Position numbers and translations under genes: made by a program
DNA from: Phycisphaerae bacterium
GTDB taxonomy: Bacteria; Planctomycetota; Phycisphaerae; Sedimentisphaerales; Anaerobacaceae
NCBI GenBank assembly: GCA_012744475.1
Contig: JAAYBV010000108.1
Span: 60,625 to 124,624 of the forward strand
Length of the DNA: 64,000 nucleotides
Reading direction: 5' to 3'
Notes under the pieces: model-generated
The model's database searches: none
Told to the model about the DNA's origin: nothing
The model's input: the letters and a program-made list of their open reading frames with translations, nothing else
In this document: positions 25,333-32,976 of the stretch, piece after piece
Layout: each line of letters starts with the position of its first letter
Numbering within the stretch: position 1 is the stretch's first letter

Positions 25333-26646
25333 TCACCGGCAGCCACCCATGCACTCACCGAAAGCGGCGGCTCCCCACGGCGAGCCAAGGACCTCCGACG
25401 CACCTCTCACACTTATGCGACTCACCCACGACGCCGGCACTCGCGGTGGACGATCCGGGGAATTCAACGGAACGATCCAGAGGCACGACAGCCCCTGGCA
25501 GGAGAACTCCTTGTCCAACTCGGCCCACTGCGCTTCCGAGAGCGAACCTGCGTTCGTCTCGACGAACACCACACCGTGCAATCCTCCATTATCATCGAGA
25601 ATGAGAGGGTTGTCCTTCAGAAACGCTCGCGAGGCCTCCGTGTCGTGCGGCACACGAAGGTAGAAATACCCTTCTGATGTACCGACCAGCTTCATGCCCA
25701 GCTTCTTCTTGTACCGCAGGACCCCATCGCGCAGAAATGCCCTCGACTTGCCAAGTCCCACCCTGGTGAAGCCCTGCTCGGTCAGATGACGGAACGAAAG
25801 ATGGTAAATGGCGCCACCGACTCCGTCCCGCAGCGCTCTCCTGTCGCCGTCTCTAACACCGCTGACCACCAGCAACGGCTCCGCCTCTGCGTAACTGATC
25901 AGATTCCCGGCGACAGGCTGGCCCTGGCGGGTCACCAGGAGGATCTCGCCGTGATCGAGATGCTTCAGCAACAGGCCGCGAGGCCAGATCCGCGCGCCGT
26001 CTCCATAGAACCTCCTGGCATGCGGGACATACATGTTCGCGTAGAAGTCCTCGAATTGCTGGAGATCACGCGTCACCGTGTAACCCAGAGCACTCTTGCG
26101 AATCTTCCGCAGATCTTCTTTGACATTGCCGGTGGCCAGAACCTGCGGAGACAGCGGCAGTTCCACTTCTCCGACCACCCAGGCGGGGATGTGAAGCCAC
26201 TTCTGAGATCCCAGGAATCGGCGAAAACCGGGGCGGACATACACCAGAATCGCGCAGCAGTGCGGTCCCTTCCGCGCCCAAACCTTTGCGACATTCCACA
26301 GCCAAGCCCGCCCGACGCACCGTTCTCGACGCTGTCTGCCGAGAATCTGATCGAACAGGAAACTCCTCTCCCAGGTGCCGGCGACGCAGAGAATAGAGAT
26401 CGACAATCCATCGTCCCGCGGTTGACTATCCCCGATCCAGAATCTCGGTCGGATCTCGTCCCACAGGCGATAGCAGCGGACCAGAGGGTCAAGAAGCCGC
26501 CGCCACGAAGGCGGAATCCGGTAGTAGAGCGTCTTGAGCGTTCGCCGGCGGCTGCCACGTCGGGCTTCACAGCGGTTCGACACCGCCTCGCTGCCCAAAG
26601 GAATCACGGCCTCACACGTCGAGTTATTGCCTACCTTCGCGCTCAC
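25333..26646 (-). CDS. FemAB/GNAT-like acyltransferase, tandem paralog 1
   Basis: A GTG start at 26646 is preferred, because the longer frame to 26793 lies deep inside the previous gene. The ~437-residue protein shares its full layout with the paralog downstream: 'DEIRPRFWIGDSQ', 'EDLRKIRKSALGYTVTRDLQ', 'FYANMYVPHARRF', 'GEILLVTRQGQPVAGNLISY' and 'YKKKLGMKL'. These are features of the GNAT-fold FemAB/CelD group. The pair probably arose by local duplication and may add two different substituents to the polysaccharide. It overlaps the FrhB-like gene by about 23 bases, consistent with one operon. Confidence 0.75.
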   Translation of the reverse strand: MSAKVGNNSTCEAVIPLGSEAVSNRCEARRGSRRRTLKTLYYRIPPSWRRLLDPLVRCYRLWDEIRPRFWIGDSQPRDDGLSISILCVAGTWERSFLFDQILGRQRRERCVGRAWLWNVAKVWARKGPHCCAILVYVRPGFRRFLGSQKWLHIPAWVVGEVELPLSPQVLATGNVKEDLRKIRKSALGYTVTRDLQQFEDFYANMYVPHARRFYGDGARIWPRGLLLKHLDHGEILLVTRQGQPVAGNLISYAEAEPLLVVSGVRDGDRRALRDGVGGAIYHLSFRHLTEQGFTRVGLGKSRAFLRDGVLRYKKKLGMKLVGTSEGYFYLRVPHDTEASRAFLKDNPLILDDNGGLHGVVFVETNAGSLSEAQWAELDKEFSCQGLSCLWIVPLNSPDRPPRVPASWVSRISVRGASEVLGSPWGAAAFGECMGGCR

Positions 26647-27871
26647 GTCTGTACCACTTTCGTTGGACCGTACGACGGGCGGTGCCAAGCAGTGAACGCA
26701 TTTTTTCCGTAGCCGGCAATGCCCGCCAGGTCGCGAAGAGCGAGAATCCTCGATACGCAGGGACGGCGGCCCCCAGCACTCGCAACGCGGCAAGGCGTCC
26801 CCATAGATGGGCTCGGCGCCGCAGAAGGGATGCCTGTGACATGGGCAGCGTGTCGGCGGAGACCTTTTCGAGCGTCACGTAGCCGGCCTTCATGGCCTCG
26901 TGCAGGGCTTGCCGGCCCGTCTCGGTCCGGACCAGGACCAGGGACCGGCCGGTGTCATCCGGTTCCGCCTTGCGATACCAGGGATCGCCGCAGGAGATGT
27001 CGGCCAGTTCGCCCGTCGAATCCGGACAGAGCCGACAGCGAAACTGCGTGTGCTTGCTGAGGATGTCGCCCCAGGACTGCTCATAGCTCATGGAGCACTC
27101 CGCATCGCTTCGGGAGCTTGTCCTGGCCACAGTACGTCCCGGCCAGCCGCATCCGCGATACCGAAACTCCGTCACCTCTTCGGGGCTGACGCCCAACTGC
27201 GCCAGGATCGTTCTGGTTCCCTGCGTGCTCGGCGTGCCGGCACAGAAGATGGAAATGGCCAGGCGGATCGATCGTCCCTGGCCGTCGCCCAGAGCCTGAC
27301 ATTTGCGCAGGGCCACAACATCACAGGGCTTTCCCACAAACACAGATGCCTCGCCGTCGCGGTCGATTGTTCCCAACCCGGAACAAGGAGCCGCGGGAGC
27401 ATACCGTGAGCCGGTTCGCACGAGCAACTCGTCCCGATTCCGACTGACAAAGGGACTGTTGTCCAGGGGATGCCCGGGCTTGCTGCCAATGTGAAGCACG
27501 CCCGGAGAACCCTGCTTCTCCAGGGCGAACAGCGACAGCGCCGTCGCAATTCCCCCGGACGAACCCAGGTAGCGGATCTCCGGATCCGTCGCATAGCCTT
27601 CCCAGACTTCCAGCACATTACCCCACGCTTGTCGCAGCGAGTCCAGCGCCAGAGCGTGGGCGGGCGGGCCGTCTATGGCCGCCCCAGGACAAACCGCCAG
27701 ACACGTCCCGCAGCGGGCGCAGCGGGCAGCATCTCTCGTCGGCCGAAGCCCATCGCCCTCAACGTCCACCAGGGCCAACGCCTTTTCGGGACAAACTGAG
27801 ACACAGGCGCCGCAGCCCAGACAGAGCCGCCAGGCAACGACATCGGAAACCGTGTCGAAAGGCTGTCTCAT
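26624..27871 (-). CDS. FrhB-like coenzyme F420/ferredoxin oxidoreductase subunit with 2x[4Fe-4S]
   Basis: The 415-residue protein begins with two ferredoxin-type motifs, 'CLGCGACVSVCPEKAL' and 'CARCGTCLAVCPGAAI', followed by the FrhB N- and C-terminal domain pattern ('YLGSSGGIATALSLFALEKQ', 'FVGKPCDVVALRKCQ', 'CRLCPDSTGELADISCGDPW'). FrhB-like proteins next to polysaccharide pyruvyl transferases are a recurrent pair in EPS clusters. Here the two genes overlap by 4 bases. The electron partner and substrate are not known; a role in generating or reducing the ketal donor or sugar is only a guess. Confidence 0.85.
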   Translation of the reverse strand: MRQPFDTVSDVVAWRLCLGCGACVSVCPEKALALVDVEGDGLRPTRDAARCARCGTCLAVCPGAAIDGPPAHALALDSLRQAWGNVLEVWEGYATDPEIRYLGSSGGIATALSLFALEKQGSPGVLHIGSKPGHPLDNSPFVSRNRDELLVRTGSRYAPAAPCSGLGTIDRDGEASVFVGKPCDVVALRKCQALGDGQGRSIRLAISIFCAGTPSTQGTRTILAQLGVSPEEVTEFRYRGCGWPGRTVARTSSRSDAECSMSYEQSWGDILSKHTQFRCRLCPDSTGELADISCGDPWYRKAEPDDTGRSLVLVRTETGRQALHEAMKAGYVTLEKVSADTLPMSQASLLRRRAHLWGRLAALRVLGAAVPAYRGFSLFATWRALPATEKMRSLLGTARRTVQRKWYRREREGRQ

Positions 27872-29250
27872 GCGTCGAGACCCTCCAGAAGGCGCGATAC
27901 CTTCCGCCTGACCTCGGGCACGGTTTCGCGGAGCCGACGGGCGATCGACTCGCGCGAGGCAAACGCCGTCTCGATGGTCGCAAGGATCTCATCGGCCTGC
28001 GACGATCTCATGTCCGCGACCAGATTCTCAACGCCAACAGTCTGGAAAACCCCTTTGAACTTCTTGCTGTAGGCGACCCCGACGGCCGGGATGTGCTGCG
28101 ACAGCGCGGCAATGCACGAGTGCATCCGCGTCCCAACAAAGAAATCGCACATCCCAATGATGTACTTGACCTCGCCCTGGTCGTAGGTCCCTCGCGCCAC
28201 GAACAGTCTCCCCGGATACCGAACCGAGAGCCGCCCGTGCACGTCGAGACACGCGGCCAGATCGTTCTCGACGTTGCCTTCGTACACGTCCGAGGGAATC
28301 ACGTGCGGAACCAGCACGATCCGAACGCCTTCCTTCTGCATCAGCCGTTCCACGATGGCGTCCACCAGCTCTTTGTACGCGACCCTCAATCCGAATTCAT
28401 TGCCTCCGCGGTAGCCCCCGTAGTAGATCAGACCGCTGACATTCAGGCCAACGGTGGTCGAGGCGCCGTCTCGAGCCGCGTCCAGACCCTCCACATCGAG
28501 AGCCGCCGGCCGGCGCGGCTCCAGGAGAAACGCCACATCCGGGGCAAAGGCAATCCGGTCTTGCGAGTCGATGAGTCCCAGCAGTTCTTTGACGAAATCC
28601 AGGCCGGCCTGATCTCTGGAGTAGATTCTCCTGCTTCGCCGCAGAACGTAGCGAGCCATCGATCGCGACAACGCTCTCTTGAACGGCCCATACGTCTGAG
28701 GAAACAGGATCAGGTCTTTGCCCAATATCAGCGGCAGCATGCGGATCAAGAACGACTGAACAAACCGTCCCATACCGTAGATGTCGCTGAAACTGTCGCC
28801 CCCGGTGATATCCACGAACAACCGGCTGTCGAGCAGCACTTTTAACGTGGCGTTGCGTCGGGCCAGGTACCTCTTCAGGCCGTCGAACGGAAACACCCGC
28901 AGCATGAGCACCAGGAAGAAGAGCACGCCGTAGTGGTGCGACAGAAACACGTTCCGGCAGAATCGGATCGGGACCTTCCGGATCGCCACGGTTCGGTCGG
29001 CCAGCTTCAGTCGATGGCAGCCCTCTTCCCGACTGCTCGCAAGCAGAATCACCTGCGCATCGGACCAGCGAGCCAGAATGCAGCGGACACTGCTCTCGGC
29101 CAGGGCGCTGACTCCGAGGTTACCCGTGTCGAAGGACGCGCCCAGCAGACACACCTGTGGGCCCCGGCTCGGCGTATCGGGCTCCGACGCGGCCTCATTC
29201 GAGACGGTCTGTCGCGGTTCTTCCGACAACATCGGCTCAATCATGCTCAT
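27868..29250 (-). CDS. Polysaccharide pyruvyl transferase family protein
   Basis: The 460-residue protein has the CsaB/WcaK-type pattern: 'LLGASFDTGNLGVSALAES' at the N-terminus, 'DITGGDSFSDIYG', 'ILFPQTYGPFKR', 'RRIYSRDQAGLDFVKELLG', and the C-terminal nucleotide-binding region 'GMCDFFVGTRMHSCIAAL' and 'AVGVAYSKKFKGVF'. Such enzymes transfer pyruvate from phosphoenolpyruvate to a sugar to make a ketal, adding charge to the polymer. The gene overlaps the FrhB-like gene by the sequence ATGA. A second ATG two codons in (29244) is an alternative start. Confidence 0.9.
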   Translation of the reverse strand: MSMIEPMLSEEPRQTVSNEAASEPDTPSRGPQVCLLGASFDTGNLGVSALAESSVRCILARWSDAQVILLASSREEGCHRLKLADRTVAIRKVPIRFCRNVFLSHHYGVLFFLVLMLRVFPFDGLKRYLARRNATLKVLLDSRLFVDITGGDSFSDIYGMGRFVQSFLIRMLPLILGKDLILFPQTYGPFKRALSRSMARYVLRRSRRIYSRDQAGLDFVKELLGLIDSQDRIAFAPDVAFLLEPRRPAALDVEGLDAARDGASTTVGLNVSGLIYYGGYRGGNEFGLRVAYKELVDAIVERLMQKEGVRIVLVPHVIPSDVYEGNVENDLAACLDVHGRLSVRYPGRLFVARGTYDQGEVKYIIGMCDFFVGTRMHSCIAALSQHIPAVGVAYSKKFKGVFQTVGVENLVADMRSSQADEILATIETAFASRESIARRLRETVPEVRRKVSRLLEGLDA

Positions 29251-29332
29251 CTCTCATCTCTGCCTGATGTTCCGAAGTGGCCCGTGTCCGAATCGATGCG
29301 TCGCTGTCGCCGGAGACGTTCCCGCCGCGTTC

Positions 29333-29887
29333 TCACTGCGAGAAGACATAGTCCCTCGCGATCGAACGCAGACGCGGAGCAGCCAGATCCTTTGCGGATA
29401 CGATCGGGTCTGCGACTTTCCAGTCGATCGCCAGATCCGGATCGTTATAGAGCACCGATCGCTCATTCTCCTTGGAATAGAGCGAGGTACACTTGTAGGA
29501 GAAGACCACCTCCTCCGAGAGCACCGAAAACCCATGCGCAAAACCCGGCGGAATCCAGAACTGCAGGCAGTTCTCATTGCTCAGCTCGACGGCCACGTGC
29601 TCGCCGAAGGTGGGAGACCCGAAGCGGACGTCCACCGCCACATCCCAAACCCTTCCATAGAGCACCGTGGTCAACTTGCCCTGAGCGCTGGGACCGATCT
29701 GGTAGTGCAGGCCGCGTACAGTCCCCTGCCGCGAATACGAGCAGTTGTCCTGGACGAATTCGCCGGGCAGACCCACCTGTTCGTATTTGTCCCGGCTGTA
29801 GTGCTCGAAAAAGTACCCTCTCTGATCCCGGTACACATCCGGCTGAATCAACAGCAGGCCCTCAATTCGTGTCTGCGACACCCGCAT
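29333..29887 (-). CDS. rmlC: dTDP-4-dehydrorhamnose 3,5-epimerase
   Basis: The 184-residue cupin protein matches RmlC in length and motifs: 'YRDQRGYFFEHYSRDKYEQV', 'FVQDNCSYSRQGTVRGLHYQ' with the catalytic His, 'DVAVDVRFGSPTFGEHVAVE', 'FWIPPGFAHGFSVLSE' and 'DPDLAIDWKV'. It converts dTDP-4-keto-6-deoxyglucose into the L-lyxo-4-hexulose used for L-rhamnose. RmlA, RmlB and RmlD are not in the window and must lie elsewhere if rhamnose is made. It is 5 bases downstream of the flippase gene. Confidence 0.95.
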   Translation of the reverse strand: MRVSQTRIEGLLLIQPDVYRDQRGYFFEHYSRDKYEQVGLPGEFVQDNCSYSRQGTVRGLHYQIGPSAQGKLTTVLYGRVWDVAVDVRFGSPTFGEHVAVELSNENCLQFWIPPGFAHGFSVLSEEVVFSYKCTSLYSKENERSVLYNDPDLAIDWKVADPIVSAKDLAAPRLRSIARDYVFSQ

Positions 29888-29892
29888 CTTCG

Positions 29893-31497
29893 TTACCTCC
29901 CATCGGCGCTCGTGCCGCTCGACACCACGGACAGCGGCGAAGGCTGCGTCTGCTCTGTGCGGAAGCCGCGTGCGACGCTGCCCAAAACCGTCCGGATCCG
30001 CATCCGGTCATACTTATCGAACGAGTAGAACGCCAGCACCGCCAGATAGACCAGCAGGCCCGCGCTCACGTACAAACCCAGCGCCGTCCAGGTCGATGGA
30101 GGGCGCAGCAGCTCCAGTCCCAGCCAGACTACAAGTGCCGCCGCCCCAGGAATCACCCCCTGGATCAGCACGTCCTTGAACCAGCGCCGCGGGGAGACAT
30201 CGACCAGACGCCATCCCAGGGGCAGATTGACCGCAATGTTCGCTGCCGCCGCAATCAATCCCGCCCCTTGCAGGCCCAAGGCCCCCAGGTCCAGCCCTCC
30301 CACAAACACGAGAACCAGCGCCAGCCGAACCACCTGGATGGACGCAAAACGCAGCGCGATCGGGCGCATCCGGTTCTTCGCATGACACAGATCAGGCAGC
30401 ATCCAGTGTGAGAACTCCCAGGTCGTGGGCAACAGTGCAAGGACCATGACAAAGGCCGTCTCAATGTACTCGGCGCCGAGGTACAGCGTGATCAGCTCTC
30501 GGCAGTACACCATCGCGGGCAGCGTGATGCACATGATCGCCCACAGACCATAGCGACCGCCACGCAGATACAGACGCTGCAATTGGTCGTCGCGTCCTGT
30601 GGCATGCATGGTCACCAGTTGCGGCACCAACGGGGCGGCGGCCACACCGGCCAGAGTGCACAGATGCCGCGTCGGCATCGTCGCAATGTGGTTCGACGTG
30701 ATATCCCCCAGCGTGGCCAGCTTGTTCAGAAACAGCGGATCGAGCATCCTCTGAACAGACGATGAGCAATTGATCACCAGATTCCAGCCCCCGAAGCCCA
30801 TAATCTGCCGCGCGATGCTCCAGTCGATCTGCCGGGCCGAGAACCGCATGGCCGGAACGTACCGCTGCGAAACCACGACCATGACCACCGAGGAAAACCA
30901 TTGGGAAGTAACCTCCGCCACCACAACCCACAGGACGCGCGTGCTGACCCCAAACAACAGCGCGAACAGGATCGCAATCCTCACAACCTCCGCCGCGAGG
31001 CCGATCACGTTCTGCAGGACGAACCTCTGCTCGACATAGAGCCCGAACACAAATGGCGTCAGAGGCAACCGCAGCGCCGTGCAGCACACCAGCAGCCCCA
31101 GCATGATCCGAGCGTCCCATAACCGTCCGGCAGGAATTGTCAGGATGTGCCCGATGTGCCAGGAAAAAGTCAGGCCCGCGACAAGGCACACGACGGCCAG
31201 CCCGAGCAAAGGAACGGTCATCGTCGAGACGATGCTCGTGACTTTCTTGTCGTCTCCCATCGCATAGGCTTCGGTCACGAATCGCGCCAAACCCGCCGTG
31301 AGAAACAGGCTCAGCAACGGAATGAAGACAATCACACCGACAACGAGCGGATAGAGGCTGTATTCAACGTCCCCGATGCGGCGCAGGAGATACTGACTCA
31401 GCCAGATCAGCACGGACACGGAAAGGACGTACCGCACCACCGAACTGGCGGAGTTGATCAGAAGCAATCTCTTGCTGAGCTGGACCCGCGAATTCAT
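29893..31497 (-). CDS. Wzx-like polysaccharide flippase (MOP superfamily)
   Basis: The 534-residue protein has about 12-14 hydrophobic segments in the arrangement of polysaccharide biosynthesis/MATE-like flippases, starting 'MNSRVQLSKRLLLINSASSV', with 'GFGGWNLVINCSSSVQRMLD' at the centre. It would flip undecaprenyl-linked repeat units to the periplasm for the Wzy-like polymerase. ATG 31497 is chosen over the more distal start at 31536 because family members begin near this point. The C-terminal ~40 residues are hydrophilic. Confidence 0.9.
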   Translation of the reverse strand: MNSRVQLSKRLLLINSASSVVRYVLSVSVLIWLSQYLLRRIGDVEYSLYPLVVGVIVFIPLLSLFLTAGLARFVTEAYAMGDDKKVTSIVSTMTVPLLGLAVVCLVAGLTFSWHIGHILTIPAGRLWDARIMLGLLVCCTALRLPLTPFVFGLYVEQRFVLQNVIGLAAEVVRIAILFALLFGVSTRVLWVVVAEVTSQWFSSVVMVVVSQRYVPAMRFSARQIDWSIARQIMGFGGWNLVINCSSSVQRMLDPLFLNKLATLGDITSNHIATMPTRHLCTLAGVAAAPLVPQLVTMHATGRDDQLQRLYLRGGRYGLWAIMCITLPAMVYCRELITLYLGAEYIETAFVMVLALLPTTWEFSHWMLPDLCHAKNRMRPIALRFASIQVVRLALVLVFVGGLDLGALGLQGAGLIAAAANIAVNLPLGWRLVDVSPRRWFKDVLIQGVIPGAAALVVWLGLELLRPPSTWTALGLYVSAGLLVYLAVLAFYSFDKYDRMRIRTVLGSVARGFRTEQTQPSPLSVVSSGTSADGR

Positions 31498-31648
31498 GAA
31501 ATGCCTTGAACCCGTCCTCCCGTCGGTTAGAGACACCGTGGCGGTGGCATTTGGATAGACTCCGTCCCCGTCGGCTGTTCCGACGAGCGAGATTCAAACC
31601 ACTTGCAGGAATCTCGTTGATCTCAGATTCGTCGCAGCGATCCGTGCG

Positions 31649-32449
31649 TCAGTTGTTCTGCGAAGCCCCAGCGGCCGGCTCGGAGAACTCCCGGCGCGGG
31701 GTCGACCATCGCACCTGACCGTCCCGGTCCGGCAGAATGGCGAGAACTGAATCCGTCAGGACCGCCGCCAGCGACCGGGCCGAGTGCTCGACCGCCGAGC
31801 TGATTTGGACCTGCGCCACGTACCGCGCCGGGTCACCCGAGATGTTTGGGCGTCGACCGAGGAAACCAGAAAACTCCCCCTCCCGAAGGGTGACCTGTCC
31901 ATTCAGGACATAGAAACTCAGGACGACGACCCGGTGATAATCCGGAGCCGGCTTGTAGAACCGGTGTATCAAACACCTGACCCTTCGGCCCAAATTCGTC
32001 TCGAACTCGGATTCCGACGTTCCATCGTGGAGCCAGCCGTGAGCGGGAAAACACCTCATGGGCTGGTGGCCGAGCATCCCCGCCGGACGCGAGGAACAGT
32101 AGACCACATACGCATCGCCCCACATCCGCTGCTCCTCGTTGACGTAGCGACGACTGATGTAGTCATCGGCGAAGTTCGTCCGCATATAGTCCTCTGTGGT
32201 ACTGGGAATATCCAGCGTCTGGCCGACCCACCCGTCGACCTCTGTCGGGACCTCCGCTAGCGAAACCGGCGGCGGGATCGGCACAGGCTCTCCCAGTCGA
32301 GCCGCCGCGATGCGGTACGCAATGCCCGCTCCGACCAGCAGCAACACGACGATCCCGCCGGCACTCCACACCGATGCCGTGCCGCGTGAACGCCTCTCAG
32401 CGGACGTGTCCGGATGTCCGATTGCGACCCTGCGCCGATGGCTGTACAT
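31649..32449 (-). CDS. EpsI-like exosortase-associated protein (DUF3485)
   Basis: The 266-residue protein has one hydrophobic segment at about residues 27-47 and a periplasmic domain with the DUF3485 pattern: 'LAEVPTEVDGWVGQTLDI', 'YISRRYVNEEQRMWGDAYVV', 'HQPMRCFPAHGWLHDG', and later 'VVVLSFYVLNGQVTLREGEF'. EpsI domains are established companions of exosortases, often fused to them or adjacent. Here the partner exosortase is encoded ~21 kb away, at the other end of the same cluster. It is the first gene after the strong minus-strand promoter. Confidence 0.88.
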   Translation of the reverse strand: MYSHRRRVAIGHPDTSAERRSRGTASVWSAGGIVVLLLVGAGIAYRIAAARLGEPVPIPPPVSLAEVPTEVDGWVGQTLDIPSTTEDYMRTNFADDYISRRYVNEEQRMWGDAYVVYCSSRPAGMLGHQPMRCFPAHGWLHDGTSESEFETNLGRRVRCLIHRFYKPAPDYHRVVVLSFYVLNGQVTLREGEFSGFLGRRPNISGDPARYVAQVQISSAVEHSARSLAAVLTDSVLAILPDRDGQVRWSTPRREFSEPAAGASQNN

Positions 32450-32589
32450 CTATGAGCATACCCTAAAGGTGGTATTTCGTGGTTCCCCGCCGAACGTTCC
32501 ACGGCTGAGTCATCGTAAAAAGATGCCGTCAGGGAAATGCAGCGCCCCCCGGCTCGTCCGTGCGGGAAATCAGCAGTCAAAGAGCATCT

Positions 32590-32619
32590 ATTCTATAAGC
32601 CGTATCGGCTCACTGTCAA
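32590..32619 (-). promoter_or_regulatory. Sigma70-like promoter for the EPS cluster
   Basis: On the minus strand a perfect -35 TTGACA (32619-32614) is followed by overlapping -10 candidates: TATAGA after 16 bases (32597-32592) and TAGAAT after 18 bases (32595-32590). The spacer contains an inverted repeat, AGCCG-ATA-CGGCT, which could be an operator. The promoter lies about 140 bases upstream of the EpsI-like start and points into the EPS genes. It is the best promoter seen in the window. Confidence 0.7.
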
Positions 32620-32687
32620 CGTGGCTCAAGCCAAAAATCGCCATTTGAGGGCCTGTCATGCCCCCCCGAGCGGCGGCTTGCTCGTGG

Positions 32688-32733
32688 CCGATAAAACAAA
32701 GCCAAAAAGAACACAAACAGGCTCTTTTATCGG
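32688..32733. repeat. Bipartite inverted repeat in the divergent intergenic region
   Basis: The arms CCGATAAAA (32688-32696) and TTTTATCGG (32725-32733) are exact reverse complements, with an inner AGCC/GGCT pair separated from them by small internal loops. It lies between the two divergent transcription units, about 70 bases upstream of the minus-strand -35 element. It may be a regulator-binding site or a folded RNA. No known family was recognised. Confidence 0.45.
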
Positions 32734-32859
32734 AACCACGATCAGTGTATCATTCTCAGGGATACCAGGCGAGTTAGCTCCGTTCCGAGGCCGGCGGCCC
32801 CCCGGGTCCGCCTCGCCGCTCGGCACCTCGCACGCCAGGAGGGCGGAATCGATTTGTCC

Positions 32860-32888
32860 TTGATTCGCTTTGTTCGTACCGTTTACAC
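32860..32888 (+). promoter_or_regulatory. Weak promoter candidate for the beta-helix/protease/T2SS direction
   Basis: TTGATT (32860-32865), a 17-base spacer and TTACAC (32883-32888) form a poor sigma70-like match, about 90 bases upstream of the ATG at 32977. Nothing stronger was seen on the plus strand in this divergent intergenic region (32450-32976). Confidence 0.25.
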
Positions 32889-32976
32889 AAAGAGCACGTA
32901 CGCACAAACTCGATAGACCGCTTCCCGGGCGAGTTGCTCGCTCGTGTGGGAGGCAAAACAGTACACGGGGGAATCT

